From the NCBI GenBank assembly GCA_965247015.1, contig CBDFGG010000004.1, positions 1-64,000 of the forward strand: 64,000 nucleotides of DNA, in the 5' to 3' direction. Of the stretch, positions 36,514 through 44,523 are shown in pieces; within the stretch, counting starts at the first letter, position 1, and the number at the start of each line of letters is the position of its first letter. The position numbers and the translations under genes were made by a program. The notes under the pieces are model-generated. The model worked only from the letters and a program-made list of their open reading frames with translations. It did not search any database and was not told where the DNA came from. The stretch is from JAIXWP01 sp965247015. GTDB taxonomy: Bacteria > Bacteroidota > Bacteroidia > Flavobacteriales_D > Sanyastnellaceae.

Positions 36514-37407
36514 GTGAAAGTCCTACGAACCAATACGGAACATGCGGCCTCTGTCTACACGCTGACAGCAGGAAGCGACCGTGCGTCGTTCTTCAGCGGT
36601 GCGGGTGATAAGTTTGTGGTGAAGTGGAACAGCGATACGTTGGAGCAGCAAGCCTTTGCTGTAAAACTGGAGCAACCTGTTTTTTCCCTGCTTCATATTC
36701 CATCGTTTGAATTGCTAGTCATTGGCACCTCTCAAGGAGATTTGCATGTGATTGATTTAGTCGAAAAAAAAGAGATCAAACATTTCACGATTCATCGATT
36801 GGGCATTTACTCTTTGCTTTTTCATGAAAAGGAAAAACAATTGATTGTAGCTGCAGGAGATGGAAGTTTTAGCATTTGGCATCTGCCCTCTTTCGAATTG
36901 ATTCGCCACATTCCTCTTGGAGAGTTCAAGCTCCGGGCATTAGCGCTAACGGTGGATGGTTATCAATTAGCCATCGCTTGCGGCGATGAGAAAATCAGAA
37001 TCTTTGAGACTTTTTTCTACAACGAAATCTATACTTTGCAAGGGCATAAAGATGGGGTAACTAGTCTATGCTATCACCCGACAAAAAATGCATTGATGAG
37101 TGGTGGGAAAGATGGTTTACTTAAAGTTTGGAATACAAAAGAAGATTACAAACTCTTGCTAGAATTACCAGCGCACTACAGCACGATCTACCATATCTCT
37201 TTTTCTCCGAATAAAAAAAATATGCTGACCACCTCACGCGATAAGTCTTACAAGTTGTGGGACGCAGAAACGCTCGAAGTAAAGTCAAAACAAGAGGCTA
37301 GCGGAACAGGTCACACACATAGCGTGAATGCCGCATTATGGCTCGACGATTCTCAATTCATCACCGCCGGTGATGACCGAAAAATTACCCTCAATCAAAT
37401 TGATTAA
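36514..37407 (+). CDS. WD40-repeat protein
   Basis: This 297-residue protein is predicted to be a cytosolic seven-bladed beta-propeller. Recognisable repeats include SFFSGAGDKFVVKWNSD, LIVAAGDGSFSIWHL, LQGHKDGVTSLCYHP followed by LMSGGKDGLLKVWNTK, MLTTSRDKSYKLWDAET and FITAGDDRKITL. There is no signal peptide or membrane segment. Propellers of this type scaffold protein contacts, but the partner is unknown. The start is a GTG, 4 nt after a TAAGTTTG box. The stop overlaps the convergent outer-membrane protein gene by 4 bp. Confidence 0.85.
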   Translation: MKVLRTNTEHAASVYTLTAGSDRASFFSGAGDKFVVKWNSDTLEQQAFAVKLEQPVFSLLHIPSFELLVIGTSQGDLHVIDLVEKKEIKHFTIHRLGIYSLLFHEKEKQLIVAAGDGSFSIWHLPSFELIRHIPLGEFKLRALALTVDGYQLAIACGDEKIRIFETFFYNEIYTLQGHKDGVTSLCYHPTKNALMSGGKDGLLKVWNTKEDYKLLLELPAHYSTIYHISFSPNKKNMLTTSRDKSYKLWDAETLEVKSKQEASGTGHTHSVNAALWLDDSQFITAGDDRKITLNQID

Positions 37408-38537
37408 GGACTCACCAAATTAATGGTGAACATCGTGTAGAAGCTATTAGTCAAATCATTTTCGATTGCATAAGGTTGGTCTCCGAAGAAGCCTCTGAAG
37501 AAATCTTGACCATCCGCCAACTCATCCACATTATAGCTGTAATTGTAGCGGTACCCCACTTGCCATGATAGCCAAATGAAGCTTTTGATAGAGCGTTCGT
37601 AAACCGCTCTGAAACGCAATTCACTTCTTCTCAAAACAAAAGTGGATTCGCTTTGCTGAAATACGCTTGGCTTTGATAGTACATATGAATTTCCTTCGAG
37701 TTCGTATCCGATCAGAAGTAAACTGCGGCTAGAGAATGTTCTGCGGTAGTGTCCGCGTGCTGGTGCAAGGATCTCTACTCCCCACTTGCGAGAAGGCGCA
37801 GTCCAATTGAGAAGGAATACTGGAATGTAATTTAATTCACCTGCACGGTAATTCCTTGTCGCACCAAATCCAATCATTTTACGATCGCTTGGTTTCCATC
37901 CAAAAATTCCTGCCGCAGAAAATGTAGGCATGTGCATGTCTTGGAAGTCGCCGAAATTATAGTCTCCATTCCAATCCTGTGATGCTTGAAAGATCAAGAA
38001 TTGGCGTTCATTGAGAGGCTTGAAAACTGTAGCACTGAGTCCCATCGAGCGCAATGTTGATTGCTCAATCGTTTCTTGCATTGGAGGAAATAAAATCGGG
38101 TCTTGCGTTGGATCTCGATCTACTTTATTGACCAATGCATAGTCATTCTGCAGATAGTTCGCCCCGAGCTGAATGATGATATTATTTCGAGAAATGACGG
38201 GGATATTTGCACTGAAGCGAGGTCCTCCACTGCTTTTGATAGCAGTTGATTGTTCCCCGTAATTAATTGTCGTATTTAATATAGAGGCTTTGTATGCCCC
38301 ATTATTTAATTGATGTCTAGCTTGGTAATCGTATCCAATGGTGATGAATTTCGCAGGACTGAGGTCAAGCACTTTGCTCGTGCAAAAGCGCTTAACGCCA
38401 GGGTCTGCAAAGTCCAAGTTATCGTACATCGAGAAGTCCTCTTCTTCTACGAGCGTATCAGTGGCAAGTGAATCTACTTGTGCATGCAATGAAATGCTTG
38501 CTCCTAGCAGGAGAACAATAGAGAGAATACGATTCAT
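37404..38537 (-). CDS. Outer-membrane beta-barrel protein (DUF6268-like)
   Basis: This exported protein of 377 residues has the signal peptide MNRILSIVLLLGASISLHAQ. A short acidic linker (DTLVEEEDFSMYDNLD) is followed by a body of amphipathic strands with many aromatics (FITIGYDYQARHQL, QFLIFQASQDWNGDYNFGDF, LIGYELEGNSYVLS). It ends in a beta strand, SFYTMFTINLVSP. It resembles DUF6268-type barrels of Bacteroidota, and its function is unknown. I chose the ATG at 38537 because upstream residues are not signal-like. It is the last gene of a three-gene minus-strand operon, 5 nt after DUF2147. Confidence 0.6.
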   Translation of the reverse strand: MNRILSIVLLLGASISLHAQVDSLATDTLVEEEDFSMYDNLDFADPGVKRFCTSKVLDLSPAKFITIGYDYQARHQLNNGAYKASILNTTINYGEQSTAIKSSGGPRFSANIPVISRNNIIIQLGANYLQNDYALVNKVDRDPTQDPILFPPMQETIEQSTLRSMGLSATVFKPLNERQFLIFQASQDWNGDYNFGDFQDMHMPTFSAAGIFGWKPSDRKMIGFGATRNYRAGELNYIPVFLLNWTAPSRKWGVEILAPARGHYRRTFSSRSLLLIGYELEGNSYVLSKPSVFQQSESTFVLRRSELRFRAVYERSIKSFIWLSWQVGYRYNYSYNVDELADGQDFFRGFFGDQPYAIENDLTNSFYTMFTINLVSP

Positions 38538-38542
38538 AAAAA

Positions 38543-39001
38543 TTATTTCTTGATTTCTAAGCGCTTCCAAACGTCCGTTCTACCGAGCGCTTCTACGCCG
38601 ATATAACCACGAATTTCAAGGGTGTTGTCGTCTTTCATTCGAATCACACACTTGTATGTGCTTCCATTTTCAGGATCGTAGATGGTGCCTTCCGACCATT
38701 CCTTGTTTCCTTTGTAGATAAAGTCTTTCAACAATCTGTACCCTTTAAGAGGAGTATTTCTAAGCGCTTCTTCAGGATTGTTTTTATCCACTTTTGGTTT
38801 TCCTGTTTCAGGATCGTTCGGTTCTTTTAACCAAACGATTTTACCGTAAAATTTAGTTCCAATTTTTTCCACCTTCACACGCGCCTTGCCGTGACTAGGT
38901 TCCCATACTCCAACTAATTTATCCGCGTTGGCATCTTGCGCACTAGCAAATACTGGCAACATCAGCGCCATTGCGAAAAACAAAATCATTCTCTTCATCA
39001 T
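38543..39001 (-). CDS. DUF2147 secreted protein
   Basis: This 152-residue exported protein has a signal peptide (MMKRMILFFAMALMLPVFASAQ). The DUF2147 signatures are clear: KLVGVWEPSHGKARVKVEK, FYGKIVWLKEPNDPETGKPK, DKNNPEEALRNTPLKGYRLL, GTIYDPENGSTYKC and LEIRGYIGVEALGRTDVWKR. The family forms a small beta-barrel of unknown ligand, common in Proteobacteria and Bacteroidota. Start codons at Met1, Met2 and Met5 cannot be told apart. It lies in an operon with the flanking minus-strand genes (4- and 5-nt gaps). Confidence 0.9.
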   Translation of the reverse strand: MMKRMILFFAMALMLPVFASAQDANADKLVGVWEPSHGKARVKVEKIGTKFYGKIVWLKEPNDPETGKPKVDKNNPEEALRNTPLKGYRLLKDFIYKGNKEWSEGTIYDPENGSTYKCVIRMKDDNTLEIRGYIGVEALGRTDVWKRLEIKK

Positions 39002-39005
39002 AGGA

Positions 39006-39503
39006 TTAATCTTTTAATGTTAATTCAAATTCAATGATTGCTTTGTATGAAATGTCGCCGTCTTTATCTGCTCGCAATTCTGCGTCGGCAACGAATAGCA
39101 TTTCTTTTTGTTTAAACAATTCTACTAAATCTGCTTCCGCCGAAGGGATAAGCGAGATACTTGAAACACCCTCTGGTACTGGGTTGAGCACAGCAGACTG
39201 AATCATGCTCGCGTCATTGGAAGTACATTGTAAAGTGATGTTAGAAATTTCGTTGAACAACAAAGAATCAGTAGAAGTGAGCTTGACACTTTTAATTTTA
39301 ACACTCTCCACATTTTCAGCGGTAGCACCAGCCTTGATTTTATTTAAATCAATAATCATAGAACCCTGCAAAGTGTTGGAACCCTCGAATAACGGGCCTT
39401 CTGCACTGAGTGTGATTTCTTCGGAAGTAAAGACAACCTTCTCTTCATGACCGCATGAAGTGAGTAGGATTGCACAAATAGATAGAATGGATAGGTATTT
39501 CAT
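39006..39503 (-). CDS. Predicted lipoprotein of unknown function
   Basis: I do not recognise this 165-residue protein. It has a clear lipoprotein signal (MKYLSILSICAILLTSC, lipobox LTSC, Cys17) and a mature part rich in beta strands and Ser/Thr (KVVFTSEEITLSAEGPLFEG, VKIKSVKLTSTDSLLFNEI, ISYKAIIEFELTL). The pattern of alternating strands suggests one Ig-like or beta-sandwich domain. It is first in the operon with DUF2147 and the beta-barrel protein. A perfect TATATTTG box (39521-39528, minus) lies 17 nt before its ATG, inside a 7-bp inverted repeat. Confidence 0.75.
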   Translation of the reverse strand: MKYLSILSICAILLTSCGHEEKVVFTSEEITLSAEGPLFEGSNTLQGSMIIDLNKIKAGATAENVESVKIKSVKLTSTDSLLFNEISNITLQCTSNDASMIQSAVLNPVPEGVSSISLIPSAEADLVELFKQKEMLFVADAELRADKDGDISYKAIIEFELTLKD

Positions 39504-39518
39504 AAGTCTTGTTTACTT

Positions 39519-39538
39519 CTCAAATATATCAATTTGAG
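39519..39538 (-). promoter_or_regulatory. Promoter box inside an inverted repeat, lipoprotein operon
   Basis: CTCAAAT / ATTTGAG (39519-39525 and 39532-39538) form perfect 7-bp inverted arms with a 6-nt centre. The minus-strand -7 box TATATTTG (39521-39528) overlaps one arm. It may be an operator, but arms this short can arise by chance. Confidence 0.4.
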
Positions 39539-39574
39539 CCATACACAAGACCGTGCCAAAAGAATTGACGGAAT

Positions 39575-39649
39575 TTATCTCGCCATTAAAAGATAAAAGC
39601 TGATAGCGGTAACTGCGAACAGCAACCATTTTTTTGTTCTCGGATGCAT
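39575..39649 (-). CDS. Candidate 24-residue membrane micro-protein
   Basis: In the 334-bp gap between the lipoprotein and SIMPL genes the only coding-like frame reads MHPRTKKWLLFAVTAISFYL then LMAR. It has a basic N-terminus (RTKK) followed by one hydrophobic helix. No good promoter box is visible upstream. The remainder of the gap (39650-39837) shows no gene or structure that I can support. Low confidence without conservation data. Confidence 0.28.
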   Translation of the reverse strand: MHPRTKKWLLFAVTAISFYLLMAR

Positions 39650-39837
39650 AATTTGAGCGTTGGTTAAAGCTTCAACAGGTTATTCCTGATGCATTACAAA
39701 AGTGTTGGCAAAAGCCCAAGATATTAACACTACATACAGGAGTTATCAAAAGTCGAAAGTGAAAAACGAACAATTGAAGAATCCTGTCTTTTAAGGGCAT
39801 CTTTTTTGTTTCTTTACTGCATCAATTACTTCTAATA

Positions 39838-40563
39838 ATGAAACAAGCCTTAGGTTCTATTTTTATCGCTGCAGCAGTAATTATCGCAGCAGCTCTTTTC
39901 TCTTATACCTACGCCAATCGCCACAAAGCGGAAGATGTCATCTTCGTTACAGGTCTTGGCTCAAAAGATTTTATTTCTGATTTAATTGTTTGGGAAGGCT
40001 CGTTTTCTAGAACAAGCTTCAATCTTGCCGAGGCCAGTGAAGCACTGAATAAAGACCGTGAGATCATCAAAGAATTTCTTACTACCAAGGGTGTACCAGC
40101 GGAATCTATCATTTTTTCTGCTGTGAATATTGAGAAGCAATTCGATTCTCGCTATGAAGGCGAACGCTATATTTCCATTTTCGCTGGTTATGGTCTTACA
40201 CAACGTGTGACCATCGAATCAAACGAAGTTGATAAAATTGAGAGCGTATCTCGTGAAGTAACAGAACTCATTAATTCAGGCATTGAATTTTATTCTAACG
40301 AACCTCAGTACTACTATACCAAGCTCGCTGAATTGAAAATTGAAATGATTGCTGCAGCAACACAAGATGCAAAAGTGAGAGCAGAACAAATAGCATTGAA
40401 TGCTGGCGGAAATCTTGGCCATTTGAGAAATGCCAATATGGGTATTTTTCAAATTACTGCACAAAACTCATCCGAAGATTATAGCTGGGGCGGTACGTTC
40501 AACACCTCATCTAAAAGAAAAACAGCATCGATTACCATGCGCTTGGAATACCAAGTGGATTAA
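39838..40563 (+). CDS. SIMPL-domain (DUF541) protein
   Basis: This 241-residue protein has an N-terminal membrane anchor (LGSIFIAAAVIIAAALFSYTYA) and a SIMPL/DUF541 domain facing the periplasm. Family features include VTGLGSKDFISDLIVWEGSF, the VPAESIIFSAVNIEKQFD segment, QRVTIESNEVDKIESV and DAKVRAEQIALNAGGNLGHL, followed by SITMRLEYQV. Related proteins form oligomeric periplasmic channels or stress-related complexes, and the exact role is unknown. The LysM protein gene follows after 6 nt, so they are co-transcribed. Confidence 0.85.
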   Translation: MKQALGSIFIAAAVIIAAALFSYTYANRHKAEDVIFVTGLGSKDFISDLIVWEGSFSRTSFNLAEASEALNKDREIIKEFLTTKGVPAESIIFSAVNIEKQFDSRYEGERYISIFAGYGLTQRVTIESNEVDKIESVSREVTELINSGIEFYSNEPQYYYTKLAELKIEMIAAATQDAKVRAEQIALNAGGNLGHLRNANMGIFQITAQNSSEDYSWGGTFNTSSKRKTASITMRLEYQVD

Positions 40564-40569
40564 TAGCCT

Positions 40570-42063
40570 ATGACGCGTTTTATCATTTCATTTTCTCTTA
40601 TTCTCATTTCTTACCTGTCATTCGGGCAATTAACGTTTTTAGCAGAACAAGAAGAAGTATTTAAAAAATCGACAGAACAATGGTTGATTCAGGAATTGAC
40701 AAAGAATCATCCCAGCCATTTTTCTGATCGCTCCTATTCCGATAAAACGACTTTATTCGCGCCTCCCACCGATACGGAGCCAGTGCTCGGGATAACTGTC
40801 CGCTATGGATATGAAGAGGCCTTAATTTTTCACAACCTTTATTTCCCGGATCGCAAAGTGGAGCGATACATTCAATTGCATTCTATCTGTGATTTATATT
40901 TTCCTCTCATTGAAAAAAAATTGAGTCTTGCGGGGCTTCCCAAAGAATTCAAATTCATTCCTCTCCTCATGAGTGGAATGAACCCAGCACATACAGATAA
41001 GCGAGATCGGGCCGGACTATTTGGTATGGATTATCTGAGTGCTCGCTATCAGCAATTACGCATGGATAGCATTGTAGACGAACGTCGCGGTGGTGACTTT
41101 GCAATTGATGCAGCTATCAAAGAATTAAAATCGATACACCAGAGTTTTAATGGCAACGCAGAACTCACGTTGAAAGCGTGGTATGTGAGCCGTGCTTATG
41201 CGAAACGTATTTCTTCTTATCAAGAAAGAGAATGGCAATCCATCGATGATGACGCTGATTTTTTTGTACAATTCTTCGTGTACTCGAACAAGCTTTTCAA
41301 ACAAACCTACAACCGCGTCAATAATCAGCTCCAACACTATTTCGATATTCTTGGAAATTATGAGAGCATCAACTTTACGCAACCTGTTTACTTCGAAGGC
41401 TTGAGTGCCCTAACGGGTGCGGATATCGTGGCGATGAAGAAACTCAATCCTATCTTCATTGGCGAGCGCATTGAAGCCAACTACAAAAAAGTATCTTTCA
41501 TTTTAGATAATCGCTACACTGGAAAATTCAAAGCGCTGGAGGATAGCATTTACAAATGGACTCCAAAGCCAAAGGTGATTCCAACGGAGACCATGGTGAT
41601 AGAAGAGAACGTTTACCACGTGGTTCGCAAAGGAGAATCCTTGGGAGTCATCGCTCGCAAGCATAAAACTACTATTTCTCAAATTAAAAAATGGAACAAG
41701 CTTCGTTCGGATAAAATCCGTGCGGGGCAACGCTTGAAGATTGTAAAGACCACGCGCAAGCGTGTTCCGAAAGCTGAGGAGCCTGAGACGAAAGAAGAAC
41801 AGAATATTGATCCAACAGCAGTACCGGATGCAGTCATTCTAGACAATGCAACAAAACCGGACACTACTAAAACCACTCCTCCTCCCAAGCCGAAGCCTGT
41901 GGTTCAGAAGCAAGAGGATATTATTACTTACAAAGTAAAAAATGGAGACTCGCTTTGGGCTATTGCTAAGAAATACAAAGTAACTCCTGAGGAAATCATG
42001 AAGTGGAATAAATGCGGAGAAAAGATCCGTCCAGGACAGGTTTTAAAAATTCATACAAAGTAG
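40570..42063 (+). CDS. MltD-like LysM protein lacking the catalytic glutamate
   Basis: This exported 497-residue protein (signal peptide to ~residue 19, YLSFGQ) has a lytic-transglycosylase-like domain at ~100-230 and two LysM peptidoglycan-binding domains (~345-395, YHVVRKGESLGVIARKHKTT; ~447-495, YKVKNGDSLWAIAKKYKVT). The LysM domains are joined by a Pro/Thr-rich linker. The transglycosylase framework is clear (LAGLPKEFKFIPLLMSGMNP, AGLFGMDYLSARY, VDERRGGDFAIDAA). But the position of the catalytic Glu in the family motif (VES) is Met134, and the later YNAG motif reads WYVSR. It probably binds rather than cuts peptidoglycan. Confidence 0.85.
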   Translation: MTRFIISFSLILISYLSFGQLTFLAEQEEVFKKSTEQWLIQELTKNHPSHFSDRSYSDKTTLFAPPTDTEPVLGITVRYGYEEALIFHNLYFPDRKVERYIQLHSICDLYFPLIEKKLSLAGLPKEFKFIPLLMSGMNPAHTDKRDRAGLFGMDYLSARYQQLRMDSIVDERRGGDFAIDAAIKELKSIHQSFNGNAELTLKAWYVSRAYAKRISSYQEREWQSIDDDADFFVQFFVYSNKLFKQTYNRVNNQLQHYFDILGNYESINFTQPVYFEGLSALTGADIVAMKKLNPIFIGERIEANYKKVSFILDNRYTGKFKALEDSIYKWTPKPKVIPTETMVIEENVYHVVRKGESLGVIARKHKTTISQIKKWNKLRSDKIRAGQRLKIVKTTRKRVPKAEEPETKEEQNIDPTAVPDAVILDNATKPDTTKTTPPPKPKPVVQKQEDIITYKVKNGDSLWAIAKKYKVTPEEIMKWNKCGEKIRPGQVLKIHTK

Positions 42064-42103
42064 TCTACGTAGTTTACCGTATAGAATCTCGCTTTCCTCC
42101 AAC

Positions 42104-42111
42104 TAGCTTTG
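42104..42111 (+). promoter_or_regulatory. -7 box of the WG-repeat gene
   Basis: A perfect TAGCTTTG lies 20 nt before the ATG at 42132. This supports that start over the longer frame opening at 42012 inside the LysM gene. No clear -33 element is visible. Confidence 0.5.
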
Positions 42112-42131
42112 TTATACTCAACCTCAAAGCA

Positions 42132-44483
42132 ATGAAATATCTTATTACGGCCCTACTTTCAATAGTAGCGTTCAGCGCCTTCAGCCAAGGCAACATTACT
42201 TATGACCCCGGAACATATAAGTATGGAGTAAAAAACAATGATGGAAAAATCGTTGTGCCCTTCGAATATCAAACCCTTTACGCCGGGCTAGAAGGACAAA
42301 TGATCGCTGAAAAATGTCAAGAAGGTGGTAAAAACTGCTTGACCGGAATCATTGACTACAACAATAATATCATCGTTCCATTTCAATACGATGAAGTGTA
42401 TGCAGATGGTCCTCTATATCGCGTTCATCAAGGATGCCAACAAAATTATTTTTCCGGATGTATGGGCGGTACTATTGGATACATCAATTCTTCAGGAACA
42501 GTAGTAGTGCCATGTATTTATGACAACACAGATGCAGGTCTTTGGTATTTCGACTGGGATTTTAATTACCGTGATTTTGAAACCAAAGCACAAGATGGTT
42601 ACATCAATCTTTCACTCAACGGTCGCTGGGGATATGTGAACTATCAAGGGATAGAACAAATTCCATTTCAATTTGATTCAGGAAGTAATTTCATGAAAGA
42701 CTCGGCAATCGTGACTTTCGGAGGCAATGAATTTTTCATCAATAAGCAAGGACGCTGTATCAAGAATTGTCCAGACAATCTGAATTTCAAATCAAAAGAG
42801 CAACTCGCGGATCAGTCAGCGAACTATAATCTGGTGGTGAATCGTATGATGCAATTTGAGGAAAATGAACGTAAAAATTATGCAGGAATTGACCTCGCTC
42901 GAAAGGAGGATAAACTCTACAAAGAATTGCTTTCGACCATGCAAGAAATTGTAGCCTATGGCACACCAGATCAACAAAAGCTAACACGATTCTTTTTACT
43001 AAAATCAGCGATCGGAGCATCCGAAAAATCAGATACCGTTGCAGTTATTTTTCCATACCTCAATAGCGTTCGTTACATCGCGGATAATCTTAAAGAATCG
43101 GACTTCCCTATCCGTTTTACTTATAATAATTCTAACAAGCAATACAGTGCAGATTCATACAAAATCACCATTGCATCCTACCACCAAATGATTGCAGAGT
43201 GCGAATATTTGATGAAAAATGGGCGTGCCGAGGCTGATTTGAAAAAAGCCATTTCGCTTGCTTCATCCAATAATTTTAATATCGCATTGAACTGCGCCTA
43301 CCTTATAGATTTCAAACAAGAGTTTAAACATTACGATGCAGAACTTCTAGAATACAGCAATAAGTATCTCGAGTATTTCATAAAACTAAATGAAGAAGAG
43401 CGAAACAAACTAAATAATATGAAGCTATGGACAGGAAATCAGCCGGCTGCTATTGAGGCTGCATTTACTTCTAATAGCAAAGAAAAAGTACCAAACACTT
43501 TCTATACTACAGGAGCAAGATTATATAAAGAATTTGGAAAGCCAGATTATGCGCTCGATTTTATGAATAAGGCATACAATGGAGGTTATGATGAAACATC
43601 ATTTCTCTGGGAATACATCGAGCTGTGTAAGCAAAATAGCAATACGTCAAAGGGACTTGAAGTAGCTGACAAGCTTGCTATCAAAACACCTATTACTGAT
43701 TGTGCTAATCTCCAAAAGTTAGCAGACTACTATGTTTCATTTGGAAATATGAGCGCAGCGAAAGAAATAAAATCAAAGGCAGATGAATGCGTTGAAGATC
43801 AATTGAAGGCTCAGAAAAAAGCAGCGCGACAAAATAGTGGCAGCTCACGCACTTACTCCGGCAGCGGCGTCAATGGCGGAGTGTACGTAGGTGTCGATTT
43901 ATTTCCACTCTTGCGCATCGATAATTCAAAGCGCGACTACGGAGTTAAAATTGATTTTATTGGAAAAAATATTGGGCACGAATTTAATTTCAAGATGCAC
44001 AACAACGATCGCGATTTCATGTGGGATCTAGCAGCAAATGACGCAGTAGACAACAATGAAGAAATTCTGTGGAACGGGTACACTGCTGCTTATGGATTAA
44101 AATTCTATGACAACGAAGGCGAAAGCATGACTTATTTCGTTGGTCCGATGTTCCGCTATCGCTCCAAAGAATATGCTACCGTTGACACCATAGCTTATGA
44201 TCCTCTCAATCTTAATGATAATTTCTATGCTGCATTTTTACCAAAAGAAGAACAATATGAAGTGTTGCTCAACTATGGATGGCAAACCACAAAACCTGGG
44301 TTCTCCAGCGAATTCTATTTCGGAATAGGTCCAAAATACAGTGTATTTACAGCTAATCCCATCAATGCTAATTTTGATAATGTAAAGTACTATGTGGAGA
44401 ATCCAATCATCGAAGGACGCAAAGAAACGCGCTGGGGCGTCGGTTGCCGCGTTGGATTTACCATCGGCATCAAGTTGTTCTAA
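42132..44483 (+). CDS. WG-repeat exported protein with helical middle and beta C-terminus
   Basis: This 783-residue exported protein has the signal peptide MKYLITALLSIVAFSAFSQ. Residues ~25-215 carry four or more WG-type repeats, each pairing a G-strand with an IVPFxYD strand: YGVKNNDGKIVVPFEYQ, GIIDYNNNIIVPFQYDEVY, GYINSSGTVVVPCIYD and WGYVNYQGIEQIPFQFD. Residues ~230-600 are helical and TPR-like (KPDYALDFMNKAYNGGYDE). The C-terminal ~180 residues are beta-rich with aromatics and may form a barrel (GVYVGVDLFPLLRIDNS, TYFVGPMFRYRSKEY, VGCRVGFTIGIKLF). The three-part build is unusual for a WG protein, and its role is unknown. Confidence 0.7.
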   Translation: MKYLITALLSIVAFSAFSQGNITYDPGTYKYGVKNNDGKIVVPFEYQTLYAGLEGQMIAEKCQEGGKNCLTGIIDYNNNIIVPFQYDEVYADGPLYRVHQGCQQNYFSGCMGGTIGYINSSGTVVVPCIYDNTDAGLWYFDWDFNYRDFETKAQDGYINLSLNGRWGYVNYQGIEQIPFQFDSGSNFMKDSAIVTFGGNEFFINKQGRCIKNCPDNLNFKSKEQLADQSANYNLVVNRMMQFEENERKNYAGIDLARKEDKLYKELLSTMQEIVAYGTPDQQKLTRFFLLKSAIGASEKSDTVAVIFPYLNSVRYIADNLKESDFPIRFTYNNSNKQYSADSYKITIASYHQMIAECEYLMKNGRAEADLKKAISLASSNNFNIALNCAYLIDFKQEFKHYDAELLEYSNKYLEYFIKLNEEERNKLNNMKLWTGNQPAAIEAAFTSNSKEKVPNTFYTTGARLYKEFGKPDYALDFMNKAYNGGYDETSFLWEYIELCKQNSNTSKGLEVADKLAIKTPITDCANLQKLADYYVSFGNMSAAKEIKSKADECVEDQLKAQKKAARQNSGSSRTYSGSGVNGGVYVGVDLFPLLRIDNSKRDYGVKIDFIGKNIGHEFNFKMHNNDRDFMWDLAANDAVDNNEEILWNGYTAAYGLKFYDNEGESMTYFVGPMFRYRSKEYATVDTIAYDPLNLNDNFYAAFLPKEEQYEVLLNYGWQTTKPGFSSEFYFGIGPKYSVFTANPINANFDNVKYYVENPIIEGRKETRWGVGCRVGFTIGIKLF

Positions 44484-44523
44484 GTGACAAAATGTTGTTA
44501 CTTCGCTGAGCTAAACCGTTTTT

